A DNA stretch of 64,000 nucleotides, from NCBI RefSeq assembly GCF_002803065.1, contig NZ_NNBL01000034.1, positions 16,719 to 80,718 of the forward strand, read 5' to 3'. This document shows, piece by piece, positions 26,126 through 34,319 of the stretch. Made by a program: the position numbers and the translations under genes. Every line of letters begins with the position of its first letter. The first letter of the stretch is position 1. Under the pieces are notes generated by a model, which worked only from the letters and a program-made list of their open reading frames with translations, had not been told where the DNA came from and made no database searches. Source of the stretch: Streptomyces sp. CB01635. Its GTDB lineage: Bacteria; Actinomycetota; Actinomycetes; Streptomycetales; Streptomycetaceae.

Positions 26126-26463
26126 GATGGAGCTGCTGACCGGACGATTGATGGCCGCACCGGATGCGCCCGTGCGTGCTGAGTACGACCTTGTTGGCCT
26201 GGCGGGCAGGGATGTGGTGTGGGCCCCGCCTTCCCGCGAGGCTCGGGTGGGGGCTGGCTTGTGGAATGTGGGCCGGGAAAGCCGTTCCGCAAGACAGTCT
26301 GCGGCCACAGGCGGAGGCAACTGGGAACGCAGGCCGCAGCGATGGTCGCGACGGCGGCCACCGCCAGTATCAGGTCCGCACGGGCCATCGCCCGTGCGCC
26401 TCGGCGGAAGTTCCCGTGCTTCGCCGACCTGGAGCGGGACGTCGGGGCGAGGGTGTGCCCCCC
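26126..26463. other. Spacer between IS and permease gene
   Basis: No supported gene. On the minus strand an open frame from 26388 begins with a hydrophobic stretch (ADLILAVAAVATIAAAC) and runs into the IS, so a small membrane peptide gene cut by the insertion is possible but unproven. The permease transcript must end here; no strong terminator was found. Confidence 0.3.
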
Positions 26464-27720
26464 TCAGGACCAGGGCAGGACGAGCGCGCCCCAGGCGACC
26501 ACGGGGCCCGCGGCGACGATGCCGCAGGTGTAGCCGAGGATCTGGCGGTAGAAGCCGCGGCGCTCCACGCCCCGGGCGTTGCTCAGGACCAGCGCCCCGT
26601 TGGTGGAGAACGGTGAGACGTCGACGATCGTGGTGGAGACGGCGAGAGCGGCTATCAGACCGGTCGAGCTGAGGTGGCTGGACAGCAGCAGCGGAACGGC
26701 GATCGGGATGATCGCGGTGAGGATCGCGGTCGAGGAGGCGAAAGCGGAGGTGACGGCGACCGTGAAACAGAGGAGGAGGGCCACGACGAGCGGGGTGCCG
26801 AAACCGGCCGCGTGCTCGGAGATCTTCTCGATGATCCCGGCGTGCTCCAGCATCGCGATGTAGGTCATCATGCCGCCGACCAGCAGCAGGGTGTGCCAGC
26901 TGATGCCGTCCACTGCCTTCTCCTGGCGCTTCATGTCCAGGAGGGCCAGCAGCGCACCGGCGGCCAGAGCGAGAACGCCGATCTGCATCTGGAATCCGAG
27001 GGCACACACCACCAGTGCGGCGAGGGCGGCCAGCGTGGCCCACTGGTGCCAGGTGGCCCGCTCCGTGTCCGCGTCGCCGTCTGGTGCCTCCTGCTCGGGC
27101 TGCGCGGAGGAGTCCGCCGCCATCGTGCGGCGCCGCAGGGCGGCGAAGGTGAGCAGGGACAGTAGGAGATTGACGGCGAAGCTGGCGAAGAAGAGTGTCG
27201 CCGGCGCGACGGACAGATCGGTGTCGTCGACCATGCCGAGCACCAGCGCGCCCGAGACGGCCATGGGGGAGAACGCTCCGGCATGGGCGCCGCTGATCAC
27301 CATCATCCCGGTCATGAGCGGGTTGATGTTGTGACGGAAGGCGAAGTTCATCCCGATGGGCACCAGGATCGCCACGGCAGCGGGGGTGAAGGTGCCCAGA
27401 GAGGTCAGCACCCCGGCCAGGAGGAAGAGCACCCAGGGGATCAGGGCGGTCTGCCCCCTCACCAGACGGACTCCGGCGGCGACCAGCAGATCGACCGTAC
27501 CGTTGCGGCGGGCCACGGCGAACAGATAGGTGACGCCGACGATGGTGAGGAAGAGCTCCACGGGGAAACCCTCGAATATCTGCTCCTCGGTCATGTTCAG
27601 CGCGGTCGTACCGACCGCGAAGCACGCGACGAAGGCCAGGATGCCGATGTTGATCGGCAGGACGGTGCCGACGACGAACATGACGAGCAGCGCGCCGACG
27701 GAGATCAGCTCAGGAGACAT
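26464..27720 (-). CDS. SLC13/MatC-like dicarboxylate-type permease
   Basis: 418 aa with about 12 hydrophobic segments. The N-terminal half (SPELISVGALLVMFVVG, NMTEEQIFEGFP, LGTFTPAAVAILVPIGMNF) resembles the N-terminal domain of MatC-type dicarboxylate carriers. The C-terminal half has the SAFASSTAILTAIIPIAVPL re-entrant loop and TTIVDVSPFSTNGALV of the ion-transporter superfamily. It probably moves a di- or tricarboxylate. The second of two adjacent ATGs (27720) is preferred, with AGAGG 6 nt before it. It is the downstream partner of the PrpF gene, 155 bp apart, same strand. Confidence 0.8.
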   Translation of the reverse strand: MSPELISVGALLVMFVVGTVLPINIGILAFVACFAVGTTALNMTEEQIFEGFPVELFLTIVGVTYLFAVARRNGTVDLLVAAGVRLVRGQTALIPWVLFLLAGVLTSLGTFTPAAVAILVPIGMNFAFRHNINPLMTGMMVISGAHAGAFSPMAVSGALVLGMVDDTDLSVAPATLFFASFAVNLLLSLLTFAALRRRTMAADSSAQPEQEAPDGDADTERATWHQWATLAALAALVVCALGFQMQIGVLALAAGALLALLDMKRQEKAVDGISWHTLLLVGGMMTYIAMLEHAGIIEKISEHAAGFGTPLVVALLLCFTVAVTSAFASSTAILTAIIPIAVPLLLSSHLSSTGLIAALAVSTTIVDVSPFSTNGALVLSNARGVERRGFYRQILGYTCGIVAAGPVVAWGALVLPWS

Positions 27721-27875
27721 CATTGTCCTCTTTGTCCTGCGGGAGGGGGAGTTGGGCAGGGGGCCGGATCGGCCGAGGCGTGCCAGAGAGGGAAGCACGA
27801 CAAACACGGTGAGGAACAGTCCCGAAGGGACACTGCGGGGGCCCGCTGTATGCGGCTCACCGGGGGCGGCAGGGG

Positions 27876-29018
27876 TCAGGCGGCTGCCGGGAGGGCCAGG
27901 TCACGTACGAGGATGCGGGCCTGGCACAGGATGCGTGCGGCCCGGGCGACGGTGACCCGGTCGGGCCCGGCTCCCGAGGACTCGACGGCCAGGACACCCG
28001 CCGGGGTGCCAATGCGCAGGACGCGGCCGCCGGGTGCGGTGGAGGCGTTGGCCACCACGGTGCCCTCGACGAGGTTGGCGGCGGCCACGGCGACCGCGGA
28101 GGTGAGGCCGATGGCCGGGTGGGGGGAGTTCATGGACAGCATTCGTACGGACACGTCGTACTCGTGCGCGGCCACATGCTCGCCCAGGGTCGTCGTGTAG
28201 GCGACGGGAGGGCCGATGAGGCCCGTCTTGGGAACGGCGTCGCCCGGCTCGGCTCGGGGCTGTACCAGCCCCATGCGGACGGCGGCGGCGTGGCGGGTCG
28301 CGCGCAGCCAGGACGCCTCGGCACGCATCTGGTCCAGCGTCTCGGCCCCGGTCCGGCCGGCTCGCACAGCGTCCACCAGGACGACCGGCGCACCGGCGTC
28401 CAGCATGCTCACGATGAGCGGTGCCCCGGATTTCGGGATCCTGGCACCGCCCGCAAGTTCACCGACCGGTAGTTCCTGGGCAGGCAGGCCAGTGGGCAGC
28501 AAGTGGCCGGTCGTCGCCCCCGCCGGGTCGCGGAAGGCGAGTCCCACCGGTACGCCGCCGGCCAGCGTGCCCGGGACCGTGCGGTCACCGAACTCCTGGA
28601 CCCGGCCGCCCGGCGTGTCCACCTCGGCCTCCAGCACGGCGCCTGTGTTGATGTGGCGCATGACCACCGGAGTGCGGTCGCCCTTGAGCGGCACCAAGCC
28701 CTCGGCTACGGCGTAAAGGGCGATGGCCGTTGCGCAGTTGCCGCAGTTGCTGCCCCACTCGACCGTGCCGGTGCCGATGCCGACCTGGGCGAAGAGGTAG
28801 TCGATATCGACGCCCTCGCGGGAGCTGACACCCACCACGGCCGCCTTGGATGTGGTGGGGGTGGCGCCGCCGATTCCGTCGAGCTGAACGGGGTCTGCCG
28901 CGCCGTACGCGTCGACCAGAATGCGCTCGATCCGGTCGCGGTCGGTAGGCATGTGCACCTGGGGGAAGAGCCAGCATTTGCTGGTCCCACCTCGTACCAG
29001 GGTTGCGGGAACGTGCAT
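27876..29018 (-). CDS. PrpF-family isomerase/tautomerase (4-oxalomesaconate tautomerase or methylaconitate isomerase-like)
   Basis: 380 aa, diaminopimelate-epimerase-like fold duplicated in tandem. Characteristic segments: ATLVRGGTSKCWLF with the Cys of the family's N-terminal active site, DGIGGATPTTSKAAVV, WGSNCGNCATAIALYA (second Cys site) and SMNSPHPAIGLTSAVA. PrpF proteins move double bonds or protons in aconitate-like acids; GalD-type members act on 4-oxalomesaconate in gallate/protocatechuate breakdown. The partner permease and the divergent LysR gene suggest an operon for a tricarboxylic or substituted dicarboxylic acid. ATG 29018 matches the family N-terminus; the upstream extension to 29099 does not. 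Confidence 0.88.
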   Translation of the reverse strand: MHVPATLVRGGTSKCWLFPQVHMPTDRDRIERILVDAYGAADPVQLDGIGGATPTTSKAAVVGVSSREGVDIDYLFAQVGIGTGTVEWGSNCGNCATAIALYAVAEGLVPLKGDRTPVVMRHINTGAVLEAEVDTPGGRVQEFGDRTVPGTLAGGVPVGLAFRDPAGATTGHLLPTGLPAQELPVGELAGGARIPKSGAPLIVSMLDAGAPVVLVDAVRAGRTGAETLDQMRAEASWLRATRHAAAVRMGLVQPRAEPGDAVPKTGLIGPPVAYTTTLGEHVAAHEYDVSVRMLSMNSPHPAIGLTSAVAVAAANLVEGTVVANASTAPGGRVLRIGTPAGVLAVESSGAGPDRVTVARAARILCQARILVRDLALPAAA

Positions 29019-29145
29019 GTCAGAGCGTCTTTCTCTCAGCACAACGGGTGCGGGGCCGCTGCGTCGCGCCGACTCTCGCAGAGACGTTGGCTTGAGCACA
29101 ATGTCTCTTTCCTTGAGCAGGGTTTAGCTGAACTAAACTCATTGC
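29019..29145. promoter_or_regulatory. Divergent promoter region with LysR-type operator candidate
   Basis: A 17-bp perfect palindrome, GTTTAG N5 CTAAAC (29122-29138), lies 7 bp before the LysR start codon. Three copies of TTGAGCA flank it (29093, 29114 and, inverted, overlapping the LysR start). Such a palindrome is the expected type of site for a LysR regulator acting on the divergent PrpF gene and on itself. No Shine-Dalgarno precedes ATG 29146, so the LysR mRNA may be leaderless. Confidence 0.55.
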
Positions 29146-30111
29146 ATGCTCAATGTTCGCCGACTGTTGCTGCTCGCCGAGGTCGCCGAGCGCGGCTCGC
29201 TGACCGCCGCCGCCGAGGCGCTGTCCATGACGACCTCAGCTGCCTCCCAACAGATGTCCCTGCTCGAGCGCGAGGCAGGACAACCGCTGATCGAGCGGCT
29301 GCCCCGGGGCGCGCGCACCACCGCCGCGGGCGCCGCGCTGGCCGAGCGCGGCCGCGTCATCCGCCGTGAACTCCAGGCGGCGGAAGCTGACTTGGAGGCC
29401 TTCGGGCATCTGGACCGCGGGGTGGTGACCCTCGGCTCCTTCCCGACGGCCAGTGCCTCATTGCTGCCCCTGGCCCTGACCCGCTTCCGCCGGGCACACC
29501 CGCAGGTGCGCACGGTCGTACGCGCCGGGGTCCTCGCCCAGCTGCGGGAGATGCTGCACACGGGCGAGGTGGAGCTTTCGCTGATGTGGGACTACGACTG
29601 GAACCGTGTCGACGACGATCAGTTGATCCTCACGCCGCTCCTCGAGGACCCGACGGTGCTGGTCGTGCCCACCAGTTCCCCGCTGGTCAGCTCCGATCAG
29701 GTAAGACTGTCCGACCTGGCGGACCAGGAGTGGATCATCCGCGCGGAGAACCATCCCGTCGCGGACGTGTTGCGCCGCGCCTGTCGCCAGGCGGGCTTCG
29801 AACCGCGTATTGCCTACGCCTCGCATGATTACCAGGAGGCCCAGGCCATGGTCGCCGCCGGCCTCGGCCTGGCCCTCGCCCCCCGCCTAGCCTTGACCAA
29901 CCGCCGCAGCGATGTACGCCTTCTCCCCCTGTCCCACGAGCAGTCGGCCAGCGAGCTTTCCCCGGTTCGCCGCATCCTCCTGGCCAGGCCCGCCCAGCGC
30001 GCCAGCACGCCCGCGGCCCAGGCGATGGCCCGTGTGCTGCACGCCGTCGCGCGGGGCTTCACGGACCCCGGCCTCGACCGCTCTCAACTGGGTGCGGTGC
30101 GAACACGGTGA
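29146..30111 (+). CDS. LysR-family transcriptional regulator
   Basis: 321 aa. N-terminal winged HTH (LLLLAEVAERGSLTAAAEAL, SMTTSAASQQMSLLEREAG) followed by the periplasmic-binding-like effector domain from about residue 85. Divergently transcribed from the prpF-like/permease operon across 127 bp, the classic LysR arrangement, so it most likely activates that operon in response to the transported acid. The C-terminal tail is slightly longer than the family average of 300. Confidence 0.9.
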   Translation: MLNVRRLLLLAEVAERGSLTAAAEALSMTTSAASQQMSLLEREAGQPLIERLPRGARTTAAGAALAERGRVIRRELQAAEADLEAFGHLDRGVVTLGSFPTASASLLPLALTRFRRAHPQVRTVVRAGVLAQLREMLHTGEVELSLMWDYDWNRVDDDQLILTPLLEDPTVLVVPTSSPLVSSDQVRLSDLADQEWIIRAENHPVADVLRRACRQAGFEPRIAYASHDYQEAQAMVAAGLGLALAPRLALTNRRSDVRLLPLSHEQSASELSPVRRILLARPAQRASTPAAQAMARVLHAVARGFTDPGLDRSQLGAVRTR

Positions 30112-30157
30112 TATGCCGCGAGTGCCCTGGCCGGGTTTCGAACTGTATGCAAAAGAC

Positions 30158-30197
30158 CCTCGGGGGCATCTCGGCGTCCAATGAGATGCCCCCGAGA
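30158..30197. terminator. Bidirectional terminator
   Basis: Perfect 14-bp stem, CTCGGGGGCATCTC (30159-30172) with GAGATGCCCCCGAG (30183-30196), 10-nt loop. It serves the LysR gene from the left and the dead exporter gene from the right. Confidence 0.85.
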
Positions 30198-30590
30198 GGG
30201 ATGGTGCGGCTCCTTGTCACGCCTTCCTCCGCGGGAGCGGCCGTCCCGGCGGCGTCCGGCTGCTGGGTGATGGCGCCGCCGGACCGGCGACCCGGGAGGA
30301 ACGAGGCCAGGGCGAGCGAGACCAGGGCCGCGCCACGCCCTGTGAGCATGATCACCTTGAAGGCGTTCTCCGAAGGCATTGCGGGCCGCCGAAGTCGGTG
30401 GTCATCTGGGCGATGATCACGCCTGGCCAGTGCGCTGGCGACGGAGGTGCCCACGGCCCGCTTAAGGGTGTCGACGCTGTTGGTCACCGCGGTCTCGGAG
30501 GTGCCGCAGGCCCATGATGAGCGGCGGCAGGGTGCCGTAGGCGAGGCCGACGGCGGCACCGATGAAAGTAGGAGGCCAGGATGCGGGCGA
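30198..30590 (-). pseudogene. DHA2-type MFS exporter, decayed C-terminal remnant
   Basis: On the minus strand, pieces of one C-terminal sequence of a 14-TM drug exporter are spread over three frames: VGLAYGTLPPLIMG, then SETAVTNSVDTLKRAVGTS, then IIAQMTTDFGG, then PSENAFKVIMLTGRG with a last membrane segment (AALVSLALASFLPGRR). At least three frameshifts and loss of everything upstream make it non-functional. The stretch up to the CBS gene (30591-30653) shows nothing else. Confidence 0.65.
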
Positions 30591-30653
30591 TGACGCAGCG
30601 CATGTGGCCTTACAAGGAGAAGGGGATAACGGTCCGACGAGGGGTGAGGCGGG

Positions 30654-31058
30654 TCAGCGGGAGAGGGCGAGGACGCCCAGGGCGCTGCCTTGCCCGTCGA
30701 TGACCGGCAGTGCGCCGAGCCGGCGGGAGCGCAGCACGTGCTCGGATTCGGAGCCAGTGGCCTCGGGCGAGGTGAACGACCCGTGATCGCCGGTGATGTC
30801 GCGCAGGCGGACGCGGTCCGTGTAAGCGGAGCTGTCGCGAACGGCGGTGAGTTCGGTCTGGGTGACCAGGCCGGTGCGCTGGCCGTCCTGGTCGCAGACG
30901 GCCAGCCTACCCGTGTGGGCTGCGGCCATGACGGACAGCGCCACCTCGACACTCATGTCGTCACAGACCTGCGGTCCGGCCGCGTCCCTGGCCTCAACCG
31001 TCTTCCTTTGCACGGGGTTGGTGCTCGCCGGGCGGGGCTGCATCTGAACCAGCGTCAA
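30654..31058 (-). CDS. CBS-domain pair protein
   Basis: About 134 aa, composed of two CBS motifs: DDMSVEVALSVMAAAHTGRL with AVCDQDGQRTGLVT, and LRSRRLGALPVIDGQGSALG. CBS pairs bind adenine nucleotides and act as sensors; with no attached domain, the partner is unknown. TTG 31058 is proposed as start because AGGAGG ends 6 nt upstream; ATG 31043, five codons later, has no site. Stand-alone CBS proteins are common in stress-related Streptomyces loci. It lies 46 bp downstream of the helicase gene on the same strand, so it may be read from the same transcript. Confidence 0.75.
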   Translation of the reverse strand: MTLVQMQPRPASTNPVQRKTVEARDAAGPQVCDDMSVEVALSVMAAAHTGRLAVCDQDGQRTGLVTQTELTAVRDSSAYTDRVRLRDITGDHGSFTSPEATGSESEHVLRSRRLGALPVIDGQGSALGVLALSR

Positions 31059-31104
31059 AAGGTGCCTCCTGCAGAGATGGGTCAGCTTCCTGATCACGAA
31101 GGTT

Positions 31105-32619
31105 CTAGGCCGCCGCGTCGAAGACGGACTGGCGTACGGGCGCGCGCCGGGTCGCCGACGAGGGGCGGCGTCGGCCTCGGGAGGAGGCGCTGCGCTTGGG
31201 GCGTTCGGCCACCGGTGCGGTGACGGTGACCGGGATGCCGGACGGGGCCTGGGCACCGGTGATCCGGCTCAAGGCCTCGTCGCCCGAGCGGATCTGGGTG
31301 GTCTGCGCCCGGATTCCGGCGTCCGACATGAGGCGGACCATGCCGCGGCGCTGGTGCGGTGTGACGAGGGTGACGACACTGCCTGACTCGCCGGCGCGGG
31401 CGGTACGGCCGCCGCGGTGGAGGTAGTCCTTATGGTCGGTCGGCGGGTCGACGTTGACGACAAGGTCGAGGTTGTCGACGTGGATGCCGCGCGCCGCGAC
31501 GTTCGTCGCTACCAGGACGGTGACGTGCCCGGTCTTGAACTGCGCCAGCGTGCGGGTGCGCTGCGGCTGCGACTTGCCGCCGTGCAGCGCGGCGGCCCGC
31601 ACCCCACTGTTGAGCAGGTCCTGCGTCAGCCGGTCGACGGCGTGCTTGGTGTCCAGGAACATGATCACCCGGCCTTCGCGGGCCGCGATCTCGGTCGTCG
31701 TGCGGTGCTTGTCGGCGCCGTGGACGTGCAGGACGTGGTGCTCCATCGTGGTGACCGCGCCTGCGGACGGGTCGACGGAGTGGACCACCGGATCGGTGAG
31801 GTAGCGGCGGACCAGGAGATCGACGTTGCGGTCGAGGGTGGCGGAGAACAGCATGCGCTGGCCCTCGGGGCGTACCTGGTCCAGGAGCGCGGTGACCTGG
31901 GGCATGAAGCCCATGTCGGCCATCTGGTCGGCCTCGTCGAGGACGGTGATCGCGACTTGGTTCAACCGGCAGTCGCCCCGGTCGATGAGGTCCTTGAGGC
32001 GGCCCGGCGTCGCGACGACGACTTCGGCACCACCGCGCAGTGCGCTGACCTGCCTGCCGATCGGCATTCCGCCGACGACGGTGGCCAGACGCAGCCTCAC
32101 CGAGCGGGCGTAGGGGGTGAGAGCGTCGGTCACCTGCTGTGCCAGCTCACGTGTCGGCACGAGGATCAGGGCCAGCGGCTGGCCGGGCTCGGCGCGCTGG
32201 CCGGTGGTGCGGGCCAGCAGGGCCAGGCCGAAGGCGAGGGTCTTGCCTGAGCCGGTGCGCCCGCGACCGAGGACGTCGCGGCCCGCGAGGGTGTTGGGCA
32301 GGGTAGCGCCCTGGATCGGGAACGGGACGCGCATGCCTTGCGCGGTGAGCGAGGCGAGCAGCCGCTCGGGCATGTCGAGGTCGGCGAACGCCTCGACGGC
32401 GGGCAGCGCGGGAGTGATCGTCTTCGGCAGGGCGAACTCGCCCGAGGCCGCTGCGGGCCGCCGACCGTGGCCGCCCGTGCGGCTCGGCCCTCCGGAACGG
32501 CTCGGGGCGGGCGAGCCGAAGCGGCTGCCGCGTTGCGAACCGGCGCCGGAGCCGAAAGCGGGACCGTCGGTACGGCTGCGGGTGCGGGCGGAGCGGTTGT
32601 TCGTGCGTGTGGGGTTCAT
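31105..32619 (-). CDS. DEAD-box RNA helicase
   Basis: 504 aa. After a 60-residue Arg/Gly/Ser-rich N-terminal tail comes the helicase core: Walker A with GKT at 125-127, PTRELA, TPGRLKD, D228-E-A-D231, SAT at 259-261, then domain 2 with LVATNVAARGIHVDNLD and HRGGRTAR (HRIGRTGR in the consensus). A basic C-terminal tail follows (KRSASSRGRRRPSSATRR), useful for RNA binding. It should unwind structured RNA in the cytoplasm, typically in cold adaptation or ribosome assembly. Start 32619 has AAGGAAGG 6 nt upstream. That ribosome-binding site lies partly inside a hairpin, see 32625-32652. The neighbouring CspA-like gene supports a cold-stress role. Confidence 0.93.
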   Translation of the reverse strand: MNPTRTNNRSARTRSRTDGPAFGSGAGSQRGSRFGSPAPSRSGGPSRTGGHGRRPAAASGEFALPKTITPALPAVEAFADLDMPERLLASLTAQGMRVPFPIQGATLPNTLAGRDVLGRGRTGSGKTLAFGLALLARTTGQRAEPGQPLALILVPTRELAQQVTDALTPYARSVRLRLATVVGGMPIGRQVSALRGGAEVVVATPGRLKDLIDRGDCRLNQVAITVLDEADQMADMGFMPQVTALLDQVRPEGQRMLFSATLDRNVDLLVRRYLTDPVVHSVDPSAGAVTTMEHHVLHVHGADKHRTTTEIAAREGRVIMFLDTKHAVDRLTQDLLNSGVRAAALHGGKSQPQRTRTLAQFKTGHVTVLVATNVAARGIHVDNLDLVVNVDPPTDHKDYLHRGGRTARAGESGSVVTLVTPHQRRGMVRLMSDAGIRAQTTQIRSGDEALSRITGAQAPSGIPVTVTAPVAERPKRSASSRGRRRPSSATRRAPVRQSVFDAAA

Positions 32620-32624
32620 TCAGA

Positions 32625-32652
32625 ACCTTCCTTGATACGGCACGTATCAAGG
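32625..32652 (-). promoter_or_regulatory. Hairpin over the helicase ribosome-binding site
   Basis: Perfect 10-bp inverted repeat CCTTGATACG (32630-32639) / CGTATCAAGG (32643-32652) with a 3-nt loop, in the helicase 5' leader. The Shine-Dalgarno (minus strand AAGGAAGG, complement 32625-32632) overlaps the 3' arm, so folding would partly hide it. It could be a translational thermosensor, a binding site for the cold-shock protein, or a DNA operator. Confidence 0.55.
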
Positions 32653-32882
32653 AATTCTCGCAGCGGAAGAACAGCGCGGGGAATTACAAGAACGGGCCGA
32701 ACGAAATGCGAAAGCGATCTGACCTGCGGTGAATCCAGCGCAAGTGCAGGCGATGAAATGGGTGACGTCGTGCGGACGTGGAATCCTGGACGTCTACGGG
32801 TGCATCTCGGAAGAGGCCCGTATTGCTGAAGAGGCATCCACGGGCGTCGTTGCCCCACAGGGGAAGACCCGAGGATGACCGC

Positions 32883-32920
32883 AGCTGGGGCCCGCACCCC
32901 GAGGGATGCGGGCCCCAGCT
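32883..32920 (-). terminator. Terminator after the cold-shock gene
   Basis: 14-bp perfect stem AGCTGGGGCCCGCA (32883-32896) / TGCGGGCCCCAGCT (32907-32920), 16 bp after the stop of the CspA-like gene. The stretch 32653-32882 between it and the helicase leader shows no gene and should hold the helicase promoter. Confidence 0.85.
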
Positions 32921-32935
32921 AAGTGCGCGTCAGCG

Positions 32936-33139
32936 TCAGACGGGAACGATGTTCTCGGCCGTCGGGCCCTTCTGGCCCGCCGCGATGTCGAAGGTGACCT
33001 TCTGACCTTCGAGCAACTCCCGGAAGCCATCGGCGGCGATGTTCGAGAAGTGGGCGAACACGTCAGCGCCGCCACCGTCCTGCTCGATGAAGCCGAAACC
33101 CTTGGCCGAGTTGAACCACTTCACAGTGCCAGACGCCAT
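32936..33139 (-). CDS. CspA-family cold-shock protein
   Basis: 67 aa, a single OB-fold. Both RNA-binding motifs are present: GFGFIEQ (RNP1) and DVFAHFS (RNP2), after the family N-terminus ASGTVKWFNSAKG. It binds single-stranded RNA and DNA and acts as RNA chaperone. AAGGAG lies 7 nt upstream of the ATG. A long gene-free region precedes it, in line with the long leaders of cold-shock mRNAs. Confidence 0.96.
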   Translation of the reverse strand: MASGTVKWFNSAKGFGFIEQDGGGADVFAHFSNIAADGFRELLEGQKVTFDIAAGQKGPTAENIVPV

Positions 33140-33721
33140 GTCATATCTCCTTGTGGGGCAGTACGCCGGGACCCGCAATCCACGGATACCGGGTCGCCGC
33201 GATGATGCCCCGCCCGAATAATGACCGGAAATACAAAACGCTTCCCGCAGCTGAAAATACTGACGAAAGCGTTGAAGTTTTGGGAACCACGACTGCAACT
33301 GAGAGCGACAGTAGCATGCGGTAGCGGCCCGCGTACGGTAAATAATTCCACTCTGTTCGTTACAGCAAACACACTGTCCGCGCGGCACATTAAACTCTCG
33401 TCTCGCGGTCATAGATATTGGGCCACCCGAAATTCAGCGTGCCAAGAAGAGCGGTCGCCGTTTGCGGCTCGGCGTGCACATCTATTGCGGGGGCACCTCC
33501 TCCTGCCCGACGACGGCCCATCAGCCCGTATGCCGGGACCGCCGCAGATCAGGGCCGCGCAGCGCTGCTGCTGAGCGGCCCTGCCGCGGGCGTCCCAGAT
33601 CCCACCACCCTCACCTGAAGGCCACCACACCGTTCGTGCGAACCAGTCGGACGGCAGAGCCTGCCCGGGGGCAGCTGTATGTTCCGGGCACAGGCGGGAA
33701 GGTCGGCGGGCATGCGCCACC
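33140..33721 (-). promoter_or_regulatory. Long leader/promoter region of the cold-shock gene
   Basis: 580 bp without a supported gene and with lower GC than its surroundings, notably at 33222-33420. Cold-shock genes often have long structured leaders, so the transcript may start far upstream. No consensus promoter could be assigned. Confidence 0.4.
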
Positions 33722-34060
33722 TCAGTCCGCGGTCGTCGGGTTCTCGGATTCGGCGGCGTGGCGGTATTCGGCGTTGATGCGTTGGGCTTCTTCGAGCTGG
33801 TCCTCGAGGACGATGATGCGACAGGCGGCCTCGACGGGGGTGCCCTGGTCGACGAGTTCCCGGGCACGTGCGGCGATGCGCAGCTGGTAGCGGGAGTAGC
33901 GGCGGTGGCCGCCCTCGGAGCGCAGCGGGGTGATGAGGCGGGCTTCGCCGATGGCCCGCAGGAAACCCTGGGTGGTGCCGAGCATCTCGGCGGCCCGGCC
34001 CATCGTGTAGGCGGGGTAGTCCTCGTCCTCGAGACGGCCGTACGAGTCGTCTGCTGTCAT
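33722..34060 (-). CDS. MerR-like HTH regulator, short
   Basis: 112 aa. The MerR winged HTH is clear: AYTMGRAAEMLGTTQGFLRAI, EARLITPLRSEGGHRRYSRY, then a short helical tail (ARELVDQGTPVEAACRIIVLE, QLEEAQRINAEYR) that would form the dimer coil. No effector domain, so it resembles the small MerR-like proteins found beside cold-shock genes in Streptomyces. ATG 34060 has AGAGAGG 5 nt upstream; the open frame further upstream has none. A strong hairpin sits 28 bp before the start. Confidence 0.85.
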   Translation of the reverse strand: MTADDSYGRLEDEDYPAYTMGRAAEMLGTTQGFLRAIGEARLITPLRSEGGHRRYSRYQLRIAARARELVDQGTPVEAACRIIVLEDQLEEAQRINAEYRHAAESENPTTAD

Positions 34061-34087
34061 TTGCACCTCTCTGTGGAACACGCTTGA

Positions 34088-34119
34088 GGGGCCCTGGTGC
34101 CATTTGGCACCAGGGCCCC
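34088..34119. terminator. Strong hairpin upstream of the MerR-like gene
   Basis: Perfect 14-bp stem GGGGCCCTGGTGCC (34088-34101) / GGCACCAGGGCCCC (34106-34119), 4-nt loop. No protein gene ends here, so it would terminate or attenuate a minus-strand transcript coming from the 34.1-34.7 kb region before it reaches the MerR-like gene. Confidence 0.6.
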
Positions 34120-34319
34120 GAAGGAACATCTACACCATCTGCCGGCCCTGGAACTGCGCCGGCCTTCTGTGTCCGCCGCCCCGACCTGGGAGTTGTCGGG
34201 GGTGCGGGGATCGCGGTTGCTTGACCGGAGACCACCTCACTATCGATGTCCTGCGGTACCCGGGCTCAACACTCCGCCCGGGCGATCCTGATGGCGCTCG
34301 TTCCTCCGTTCTTCCCTCT

